Of a stretch of 12,414 bases of DNA, positions 1 through 5,785 are shown piece by piece (position 1 is the first letter of the stretch; every line of letters starts with the position of its first letter). Location of the stretch: contig JAMCRS010000266.1 in assembly GCA_023380675.1 (NCBI GenBank), forward strand, positions 1-12,414, written 5' to 3'. A model generated the notes under the pieces. The model was not told where the DNA came from. It saw only the letters and a list, made by a program, of their open reading frames with translations, and did no database searches. The DNA is from Chloroflexota bacterium. Its GTDB lineage: Bacteria; Chloroflexota; Anaerolineae; UBA4142. Position numbers and translations under genes: made by a program.

Positions 1-1097
1 AGACACAGCCGTCGATTCTTGTAGCCTTGAACTCGCACGCTTCCATCCGGGGTGTAAACCCTCCAATCGCATTGGACGTTCAGATTGTAGTAGATGACCA
101 TCCGGACGTTGTGCAAGGCGAGATAGGCGTAGGCATCACGCAGCCATTGGTCTCGGTTGCCGCCGCTGGCCGAGCTGCCGGTCTGCGCGACGATCACTGG
201 CTTTGTCGACGTGACGTTGTTGCGAACGATATCGAGATAAGGCCCGTAAACCTGGTCCGGCGTTTGCCAACTTCCGCCGCTGCATACGCCGAAATTGTAC
301 GCGCTAATGCCCACCACATCTACAGTACTGTCACCTGGATAATACTCGTCCATGGTGTGGCACGGCGAGCTCCAGCCGTTGGGAGCAAAGACCCACCACA
401 CCTGATTGCGCGTCACACCCGCCTGGGAAAAGATGTTTTGGATGCGGGCATAGGCCGCTTTGAAATTGGTAGGGTCGCAGCCGTAAGGGATCCAATCCCC
501 ATTCATTTCCTGGAGTGGCGCGATGTACGCTTTCCGATTACTGCCGTTCTGCAGCCAAGCCTTGTACGCATTCGCAACGGCACGAATCGAAGAGTCCAGG
601 CCTCCACCGGCGACGTACGCGGCGGTCTTGCTGGTATTCAAGTTGATGAACGAAGTGTAGCCGTTACTCCAGAGCAGTTCCAGCCTATCCGTGACGTTGG
701 AACTGGGGTTGGAATCCTGGATGTCGAGGAACAACCCCGCCACGGAGTGCCCTTTGTTCGCACTGTGACTCAAGCCGGCCCAGGAGTCGATCCCCTTCAA
801 ATAGGAGTTGATGTTGGCTTGCGACCCCAGCCAGTACCCGCTCTGTTCGTAAACTCCAAGAATCGACGGCTGTGTCTGCTGCAGCACGCCGCCGGTGACG
901 AACGGCAGGAAAACGTGATTGCCGGCCGCAGGGCTGGAGCCGACGGTCGTCTTATTTATTGAAACAGGAACGGGCGCGCGGGCGGCGCGCGCCGGCTGCG
1001 CGTGTTCTTGCGTTGCCAGCACGACGGCCGCCAGCACGAGGGCCAGCACCCACGTCTTTCCGACGAAACTCATTGGCGAAAATCTCAGTTTCTTCAT
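1..1097 (-). CDS. Secreted GH26-like (mannanase-type) protein, 3' end cut by window edge
   Basis: The reverse strand reads 365 residues from ATG 1097 and is still open at base 1. The N-terminus (MKKLRFSPMSFVGKTWVLAL...) is a signal peptide: basic, then Leu/Ala/Val-rich, with an Ala-rich cleavage region ending ARA near residue 38. An in-frame ATG at 1073 would also give one. Neither start has a good Shine-Dalgarno; 1097 is preferred for its basic MKK start. Family GH26 cleaves beta-mannans and related beta-glycans. GH26 hallmarks are APLQEMNGDW (residues 194-203, acid/base Glu197), WWVFAPNGW, YYPGDSTVDVVGISAYNFG, KPVIVAQTGSS, and YYNLNVQCDWRVY near the break. Two key positions differ from the family pattern: the His usually before the acid/base Glu is Gln196, and the nucleophile Glu is Gln305 (CAG at 183-185). 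The protein may therefore bind glycan without cleaving it. It follows the glycosyltransferase operon after a 193-base gap with its own candidate promoter. The family call is fairly sure; activity is doubtful. Confidence 0.8.
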   Translation of the reverse strand, partial: MKKLRFSPMSFVGKTWVLALVLAAVVLATQEHAQPARAARAPVPVSINKTTVGSSPAAGNHVFLPFVTGGVLQQTQPSILGVYEQSGYWLGSQANINSYLKGIDSWAGLSHSANKGHSVAGLFLDIQDSNPSSNVTDRLELLWSNGYTSFINLNTSKTAAYVAGGGLDSSIRAVANAYKAWLQNGSNRKAYIAPLQEMNGDWIPYGCDPTNFKAAYARIQNIFSQAGVTRNQVWWVFAPNGWSSPCHTMDEYYPGDSTVDVVGISAYNFGVCSGGSWQTPDQVYGPYLDIVRNNVTSTKPVIVAQTGSSASGGNRDQWLRDAYAYLALHNVRMVIYYNLNVQCDWRVYTPDGSVRVQGYKNRRLC

Positions 1098-1192
1098 TAC
1101 TTCATGTGTTTGAGAGGCGGCTTTACTCGAGGCCCACCAGCTCACGAGGTTTGCCGTAATGAGGACGAAGGCCTGCGACACGCCTCCCGCTC

Positions 1193-1221
1193 ATTCTAAT
1201 CTCGCTGCGCCCATCTGTATA
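1193..1221 (-). promoter_or_regulatory. Candidate sigma70-type promoter for the GH26-like gene
   Basis: On the minus strand a -35-like TATACA (1216-1221) and a -10-like TAGAAT (1193-1198, five of six consensus matches) are separated by exactly 17 bases. The predicted transcript would start near 1186, leaving a leader of about 90 bases. The -35 box matches only four of six positions, and the box choice was made by eye, so this is a candidate only. Confidence 0.3.
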
Positions 1222-1250
1222 TAGTCCTTTTGTCATGGCGCGAGCCAGTC

Positions 1251-1264
1251 CGTGAGCGCTCACG
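1251..1264. promoter_or_regulatory. Perfect 14-base palindrome, possible operator
   Basis: CGTGAGCGCTCACG is an uninterrupted inverted repeat of two 7-base halves. It lies between the end of the GT2-GT4 gene (stop at 1291) and the GH26-like gene, about 30 bases upstream of the candidate -35 box. A site for a dimeric regulator fits this position. As RNA it could form only a five-pair stem with a GCGC loop and no following U run, so it does not look like an intrinsic terminator. The remaining bases between 1098 and 1290 show nothing else I can support. Confidence 0.3.
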
Positions 1265-1290
1265 ACAAATTCACTCGTGCTATCGATAAA

Positions 1291-2811
1291 CTATACGTGG
1301 GCCGAAGCCTTGTGGACCTCAGTCAAAAGTGTCTCGACGCGTGCTGCCCAATTGTTCTGAGCAACAAAGGCTGCCGCCCGTGCTTCTGGAAATTCCATCC
1401 CGCGCGCCTCGGTCAAGCGCGCCAGAAACTCGGATGAGTTCGTAGCAAGGAGCACGCCGGGCATCCCGCGGAGCGGCTCGATGTCCGGTGCGACGACGGG
1501 CCGCCGCATGGCAAGATACTCATACACCTTGAGCGGACTGGTGGCCTGTGTGATCGGGTTGATCTTCCAAGGAATGATGCACACATCCGCGTGCGCCAGG
1601 TACGCCGGCAGGTCGCGCTGCGGCTTTAAACCCAAAAAGTGGACGTTGGACGGCGCGCCGGCGCACTGTCCGCGATAGTCGCCGATAACGACCACGGCAG
1701 CTTGAGGGTTCCGCAACCCGATCTCCACTAAAAGCTCCCAATCGAACCACTCGCCCCAGAGCGCGCCGGTATAGATTGCCGTCCACGGCGCGGTCGGTAG
1801 ATCAAGCGGGCGCGCGTAATTCTGAGAGGGGTCAAACAAAGCCGTGTTGACCGCATTCGGAACGAGCTCCACCGGACGACCGGTCATCCGCCGCAGCCGG
1901 TCCGCGAGCGATGGGACCGTAGCAATCCGTACATCGGCCGACGCGGCGATACGTTGCTCCACCCCGGTTGTATACCACTGACCACCGAGCGAGGTGTCCC
2001 ACGCATCCATCGCATCGTAGACGACGATTCCGCCGCGAGCCTGGACTCGAGCCGCGATCGGCAGATAGTCACCGGCCGGGAACTCGATCAAGCACACGAG
2101 CATTTGTGTTTCGAGTCCTGAAGCCGAAAGTTCCACCAGCCGCCTCCACCGGGAATCTGAGACCGAATAGGTGACCAGGCGACGGTGCGAGATGTGCAGC
2201 GCGAAACGCCCGGTTTCGAACCGGGGATACTTGTTGACGAACACAACCGCATAGCCCCGCCGGAGCAATTCGAGCGCGATCTGTGTGCAGCGTGATCCTC
2301 CTCCCGTGTCGTCGATCGGCACGCCGGAGAGCACCAAAAACACCCCCGGGGTCTCGGCCAGGCGGCGGCGGGCCACGCTTTCCTGGCGGCGAGTGCCGGC
2401 GATGAATCCAGCGGTCTGGACCGCCTCGACTACCCCAAGGTAAAGCGACAAGAGAACGGGCAGCCGTTTTGCTTTGGCGGCGACCGCGAGGAACAAGACC
2501 CATGCGAAAGCAACGGTAGCCAGCCATGCGCCCAGCGGTTGGATCTGCAGCGCCAGAATGGCAAACGCGACGAGGAGCGTGCAGATAATGCCCAAGATGA
2601 CCGCGCCGACGCGAAGCGTCGTCTGCCAGTAATGGAGCGCACGTGCGCCGGACTCTCCATCACCCTTCGCCCACACGAACCGCTTGGCAAGCGTGCCCGT
2701 CCAAGTCTCCGGCGCAGTCCAGTCCACACGCGCCGCCGGCACGAACGCCCACTCGCCGCCGAGCCGCTTGAGCTCGAGATCGAAACACGTGTCTTCGCCG
2801 GCCGTGGTCAA
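1291..2811 (-). CDS. C-terminal part of GT2-membrane-GT4 fusion (end of GT2, membrane segments, complete GT4 domain)
   Basis: This frame is open upstream to a stop near 3018 but has no ATG or GTG; 2811 is merely the first TTG and lacks a Shine-Dalgarno. It is best read as the downstream part of the gene starting at 3574, displaced by a one-base frameshift near 3001. Its first part completes the GT2 domain: DPETQVAGGIYRP and FLPPGASIAFAKRAWESVGG lie before 2811, then GEDTCFDLELKRLG carries the catalytic-region ED. Next come three hydrophobic segments, roughly residues 60-140. From about residue 152 a complete GT4-like (GT-B fold) enzyme follows: VFLVLSGVPIDDTGGGSRC, then VVYDAMDAWD, VPNAVNTALF, YTGALWGEWFDWELL and TSPLKVYEYLAMRRPVV. 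The first Glu of the usual E-x7-E is absent, as in the paralogue at 3590-4930. Sugar specificity is unknown. Whether this part is translated depends on whether the frameshift is real. Confidence 0.75.
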   Translation of the reverse strand: MTTAGEDTCFDLELKRLGGEWAFVPAARVDWTAPETWTGTLAKRFVWAKGDGESGARALHYWQTTLRVGAVILGIICTLLVAFAILALQIQPLGAWLATVAFAWVLFLAVAAKAKRLPVLLSLYLGVVEAVQTAGFIAGTRRQESVARRRLAETPGVFLVLSGVPIDDTGGGSRCTQIALELLRRGYAVVFVNKYPRFETGRFALHISHRRLVTYSVSDSRWRRLVELSASGLETQMLVCLIEFPAGDYLPIAARVQARGGIVVYDAMDAWDTSLGGQWYTTGVEQRIAASADVRIATVPSLADRLRRMTGRPVELVPNAVNTALFDPSQNYARPLDLPTAPWTAIYTGALWGEWFDWELLVEIGLRNPQAAVVVIGDYRGQCAGAPSNVHFLGLKPQRDLPAYLAHADVCIIPWKINPITQATSPLKVYEYLAMRRPVVAPDIEPLRGMPGVLLATNSSEFLARLTEARGMEFPEARAAAFVAQNNWAARVETLLTEVHKASAHV

Positions 2812-3574
2812 CCACTCTGGATAGCCGCCGACCGATTCCCATGCCCGCTTGGCGAACGCGATCGACGCGCCGGGGGGAAGAAACGTCTGCGGATCGATCA
2901 GGGAAGGCGCGGACCACAGCCAACTGACCTGCCGCAGCGGCCGACCGCGCCGATCGACCGGGCGGTATATGCCTCCGGCGACTTGCGTTTCGGGATCCGA
3001 TATCGAAGGGTGCCGTAATCATTTCCAGCCATTCTCTCCGCGGCAAGCATCCAAAATCTGTAACGGCGATCAACGGGCAACTGGTACGGGCGATCGCGGC
3101 GTTGCGCGCTTGAGCGATGGATGCTCCCGGCTTGGAGAGGACCACAAAGGGTACGGCACTGTGCTGGGCCAGTTCAGACAATTGTTCGAGCGTCCCGTCG
3201 CTCGACCCGGTATCGACCACGACGATTTCGTCCGGCGCTCGGGACTGGCCCAAAAGCCGCTCCGACCATCGAGCCACGTTGTCGGCCTCGTTCAGCGCGA
3301 TAGCGACTAGCGACACGCGAGTACGGGCGCGCGCCGGATCGACCGCAAGCGATTGGCGATGCGGATAACTGGGATATTGCGAAGGGTCGTCGGAGTACAA
3401 AGTGACGCGACTGTTGTCGTCGTCCCCGTATGGGACGGAAAAGCCGGCAGGGGGAGTGCGCAGGAATTGACGCACGGCGTTGCCGGAGGAGCGCAGACGG
3501 CGCGCCAACGCGTCCAAGAGCGCGCCGGCTCCGCCGCGGCGCCAAAGACGTAAAGCACGACCTGCGAGTGTCAT
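2660..3574 (-). CDS. N-terminal part of GT2-membrane-GT4 fusion (family 2 glycosyltransferase, frameshifted)
   Basis: ATG 3574 opens a GT2 (GT-A fold) enzyme. The first 85 residues are an arginine-rich region of unclear role. The GT2 domain starts at RVSLVAIALNEADNV (86-100), followed by EIVVVDTGSSDGT (116-128), KPGASIAQARNAAI (148-161) and VTDFGC (171-176). The family transfers a sugar from a nucleotide donor, at the cytoplasmic face of the membrane. Homology to GT2 ends at APFD (residues 188-191, codon 3002-3004). After that this frame is Arg/Ala/Ser-rich nonsense to its stop at 2660, while the true continuation lies in the +1 frame. Omitting A at 3001 joins PFD to SDPETQVAGG and gives one 760-residue protein ending at 1291. 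As read, the product would be an inactive 304-residue stub. It starts 15 bases after the stop of the GT4 gene upstream and is probably cotranscribed with it. Confidence 0.75.
   Translation of the reverse strand: MTLAGRALRLWRRGGAGALLDALARRLRSSGNAVRQFLRTPPAGFSVPYGDDDNSRVTLYSDDPSQYPSYPHRQSLAVDPARARTRVSLVAIALNEADNVARWSERLLGQSRAPDEIVVVDTGSSDGTLEQLSELAQHSAVPFVVLSKPGASIAQARNAAIARTSCPLIAVTDFGCLPRREWLEMITAPFDIGSRNASRRRHIPPGRSARSAAAAGQLAVVRAFPDRSADVSSPRRVDRVRQAGMGIGRRLSRVVDHGRRRHVFRSRAQAARRRVGVRAGGACGLDCAGDLDGHACQAVRVGEG
2996..3006 (-). other. Frameshift site inside the GT2-GT4 gene
   Basis: In the minus-strand stretch CTTCGATATCGGATCCCGAAA the upstream GT2 frame reads TTC-GAT-ATC-GGA and the downstream frame reads TCG-GAT-CCC-GAA. 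Dropping a single base, most neatly the A at 3001, restores a continuous GT2 domain (PFD-SDPETQVAGG). There is no homopolymer here to explain a common sequencing slip. A +1 ribosomal slip at TCC-C, next to a CGA codon, would also change frame but would lose the conserved DP pair, so an indel fits better. Confidence 0.75.
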
Positions 3575-3580
3575 TCCTCC
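3575..3580 (-). promoter_or_regulatory. Shine-Dalgarno GGAGGA directly abutting ATG 3574
   Basis: The purine-rich GGAGGA touches the ATG with no spacer, where five to nine bases are usual. No in-frame ATG, GTG or TTG follows within the next few codons, so 3574 remains the best start. The same arrangement occurs at 11014. Confidence 0.35.
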
Positions 3581-3589
3581 ATCCCTGTC

Positions 3590-4930
3590 TCAGTTTTCCA
3601 CAGCCGCCGTACGATCGGCGTCAGCCCGTGTCTGCGAATCCGCGAGCGCCTTCAGGATCTGGTCGGCGCGCGCGTCCCAGGTATTCTCCCGCGCGATCGC
3701 GTCGATCGTCTTGAGATATTCCGGATCGAGGCCGCATTGGATTGCCTGGTCGAGCTGCATCGAGAAATCGTCGGCGGTGGCCGCCGTCAGAACGCCGGGA
3801 TACCGCAGACATTCACGCATGGGAGTCGTCACGGTCGGCTTGCCGGCCGCGCAGTACTCGAACAGCTTTATCGGCGAGGTAGAATGGGTGACCGGCGTAA
3901 GTTTGAACGGAATGACGGCGACTTGGCAACGCTGCACGATACCGGGCAGACTCTCGTATTGGCGTGGGCCGAGCCAATGGACGTTCGCCCGCGAGAGGAT
4001 TCCGCTCGCCGGCAGACTCCCGTCGTAGTCGCTGCCGGCGAGGACGAAAGTGAGATCAGGCCGGTTGACCGCAACCGTGTCGAGCAGCTCGTAATCGAAC
4101 CAAGCCGCGAGCGCGCCGTAGTAGAGCACGATCGGTTTGCCGACCGCGACGAGGGAGTCGAGCTCGTCGTCCGCCCGCAAACCCGGCTCGTGAAAGTGGG
4201 AGTAGTCGGCGGCGTTGGGGCAAAGCAGCGCGTCTGGGCGCACCGCGGCCGCCTGCTCGTACAAGGACTCGGATGTCGCGAGGACGACTTCGGCCGCGCG
4301 CATGAGGTCGGCATGGTCCTGGCGGATCTGAACGGGATCACCCGAATGCACCTTAAGGTCGTCGAGAAAATCGTACACGACTCGCGGAGAACGAAAATTA
4401 GACAAATAGTATCGGTTGTAGGTGTGTGCCACGACGATCGGATTCTTGAGGACACGGAAGCTGTCGGCAAAGACATTGCAGTCGTAAAGCCCTTCGCTGA
4501 CGGGGCGGAAGCCGATCGCGTCGTTCGGGTCGAAGAGCTCGGCATAAAAGACGAGGTAGCCGCGCCGCGCGAGGGCGCGCGCCAATTGCTGGGGCCGCTG
4601 AAAGAGGGAGGTGCTCCAACCAATGCTCGGCGCGAACACAAACGTGCCGGCGGCGTTCGGCGCGGCGACGACAATTTCGATCAGTCGTCTTTCCGGCGCG
4701 AAGGATTCGATGGGCAGGTCTTTCCAAATCGCGAGGGAGACCGACTGGACCCTCGTACGCAGCGTTTCCCTTCGCGAGGGCGCGGCGTCGTCGAGACGGG
4801 GAGAGAATAGCCGGCGGCCGCCTTTCCATGCCACGCGGCGAGCGAGCGCGCGTAGCCCGCGCTCTCTCCAGGCGCGCAGACCGCGATACAAAAGTGATTC
4901 TGAGCCGGCGTGGTCTTTTCCGTGAGGCAT
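3590..4930 (-). CDS. GT4-type glycosyltransferase (GT-B fold), 446 residues
   Basis: A cytoplasmic nucleotide-sugar glycosyltransferase by family; acceptor and sugar are unknown. After an Arg-rich N-terminus (residues 15-45), the acceptor-side domain shows FAPSIGWSTSLFQRPQQLAR (99-118), a motif of TuaH-like glycosyltransferases, followed by VVYDFLDDLKVHSG and CPNAADYSHF. The donor-side domain shows YYGALAAWFDYELL (270-283), VIPFKLTPVTHS and TSPIKLFEYCAAGKPTV (351-367). Glu358 matches the second Glu of E-x7-E; the first is replaced, which is usual in SP(L/I)K-x-x-EY proteins. It resembles the GT4 domain at 1291-2811, suggesting duplication. The frame is open upstream to a TTG at 5065, but residues coded between 5065 and 4930 look non-coding, so ATG 4930 is chosen although its Shine-Dalgarno is poor. 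It follows the methyltransferase after 141 bases and precedes the GT2-GT4 gene by 15. Confidence 0.85.
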   Translation of the reverse strand: MPHGKDHAGSESLLYRGLRAWRERGLRALARRVAWKGGRRLFSPRLDDAAPSRRETLRTRVQSVSLAIWKDLPIESFAPERRLIEIVVAAPNAAGTFVFAPSIGWSTSLFQRPQQLARALARRGYLVFYAELFDPNDAIGFRPVSEGLYDCNVFADSFRVLKNPIVVAHTYNRYYLSNFRSPRVVYDFLDDLKVHSGDPVQIRQDHADLMRAAEVVLATSESLYEQAAAVRPDALLCPNAADYSHFHEPGLRADDELDSLVAVGKPIVLYYGALAAWFDYELLDTVAVNRPDLTFVLAGSDYDGSLPASGILSRANVHWLGPRQYESLPGIVQRCQVAVIPFKLTPVTHSTSPIKLFEYCAAGKPTVTTPMRECLRYPGVLTAATADDFSMQLDQAIQCGLDPEYLKTIDAIARENTWDARADQILKALADSQTRADADRTAAVEN

Positions 4931-4961
4931 CGAGAGTCCAAAACGCTGTCGGGCTGCCGTC

Positions 4962-4990
4962 AGTCTATGCGGAAATTGCCTGGAGGGCAA
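4962..4990 (-). promoter_or_regulatory. Candidate internal promoter before the GT4 gene
   Basis: In the 141-base gap between methyltransferase and GT4 gene the minus strand has TTGCCC (4985-4990) and TAGACT (4962-4967) separated by 17 bases. Each hexamer matches four of six sigma70 positions. The predicted start near 4955 would leave a leader of about 25 bases to ATG 4930, which supports that start over the TTG at 5065. If real, genes 6 and 7 of the block could be expressed separately from the five upstream genes. Confidence 0.3.
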
Positions 4991-5071
4991 GCTGCGACAA
5001 GGCGCCGCAGCAATGTCGCGCCGGGTTGGCTTTTGGGGGTGCGGACAGCGGCAGTCGCCAGGCAATCGGAG

Positions 5072-5782
5072 TTAATGAACCTGCCGGCTGGCGATGCACA
5101 CGAGCGACAGTCCGATCTGAGGAGGGAGCACGCGCTCGACCGCAGCAACCCAAGGTACGATCGCCCGGTCGTAGAATCGGATCTGGTGCGCCGATTCTTC
5201 GACGCGGTGCAGGACGCGATTGTTCAGCCACCAGCCTAAAATGCCAGGCAAGTTCATGTAGCGGAGACTTTCGACTTGATAGTTTGCCGCACGGAAGACG
5301 GCGCGCAATGTCCGCGGCGTGTATCGCCGATAATGACCCAGCGATTCGTCCACGGTTCCCATGATCGCCGGAACCGCGGGCACGATGAGAAGCACGCGTC
5401 CGCCCGGGACGAGGATTGCGGCGATGTTCTCCAATGCGCCGACATCGTCCGCGACGTGCTCCAGAACGTTGAAGCAGATGGCAGTATCGCACCGGTGTTC
5501 GGCGAGCCGGCGCAGCCTTGGATCGGCGATGTCTCCGTCGTAGATGCGAATGCCAGGCTGGTCGGCAAACCGGGCGCGCAGGCGCGCGGCGGCGGCGGCG
5601 TGAATTTCCAGACAGACCACGAGTTCTCGGTCGAGCAGGAATTCGGTATAGTTGCCGATTCCAGAGCCGATTTCGAAAACGCGGCGGCCGACGAACGACG
5701 AAACTTGGCTAAACAGCCAGCGGCGGTAGTTCACGGCGCCGTTCATGATATCCAGGTCGGATACGGTGATATCTCTATCCAT
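5072..5782 (-). CDS. Class I SAM-dependent methyltransferase, 236 residues
   Basis: A soluble Rossmann-fold methyltransferase that would use S-adenosylmethionine. Motif I is VFEIGSGIGNYT (residues 35-46). The acidic residue ending strand beta-2 is probably Glu59 (VVCLEIH), motif II includes YDGDIAD (81-87), and CFNVLEHVADD (103-113) is the motif IV region typical of methyltransferase types 11/12. PGGRVLLIVP (126-135) and DESLGHYRRYT (145-155) follow. The N-terminal NYRRWLF (18-24) recurs in methyltransferases found next to glycosyltransferases. Start 5782 lies three bases after the stop of the preceding GT-C gene; the Shine-Dalgarno is weak, and Met13 is an alternative. The context suggests methylation of a sugar or lipid-linked intermediate, perhaps as chain capping, but the substrate cannot be read from the sequence. 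Confidence 0.87.
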   Translation of the reverse strand: MDRDITVSDLDIMNGAVNYRRWLFSQVSSFVGRRVFEIGSGIGNYTEFLLDRELVVCLEIHAAAAARLRARFADQPGIRIYDGDIADPRLRRLAEHRCDTAICFNVLEHVADDVGALENIAAILVPGGRVLLIVPAVPAIMGTVDESLGHYRRYTPRTLRAVFRAANYQVESLRYMNLPGILGWWLNNRVLHRVEESAHQIRFYDRAIVPWVAAVERVLPPQIGLSLVCIASRQVH

Positions 5783-5785
5783 GGA

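Noticed and set aside
27..962. 311-codon open frame on the plus strand
   Set aside because: It lies wholly antisense to the GH26-like gene, whose minus-strand translation shows clear family motifs. The plus-strand product has no recognisable domain and is a GC-rich shadow frame.
1123..1236. 37-codon reading frame on the minus strand before the GH26-like gene (MTKGLYTDGRSEIRM...)
   Set aside because: There is no Shine-Dalgarno ahead of its ATG, it overlaps the candidate promoter boxes, and nothing in the product is recognisable.
1251..1264. Palindrome as intrinsic terminator of the glycosyltransferase operon
   Set aside because: As RNA the stem is only five pairs with a GCGC loop and no U run follows on the minus strand, so a terminator role is not supported.
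2996..3006. Programmed ribosomal frameshift as the preferred explanation
   Set aside because: No classic slippery heptamer or downstream stem is evident. A +1 slip at TCC-C would delete the conserved DP residues, whereas a one-base indel at 3001 restores them, so an indel is favoured.
3737..4810. 357-codon open frame on the plus strand
   Set aside because: It is antisense to the GT4 gene and rich in Arg, Glu and Val without any motif, as expected for a shadow frame.
3590..5065. Longer GT4 gene starting at TTG 5065
   Set aside because: The 45 extra residues are Arg/Pro/Cys-rich without family resemblance and there is no good Shine-Dalgarno; ATG 4930 is the first plausible start.
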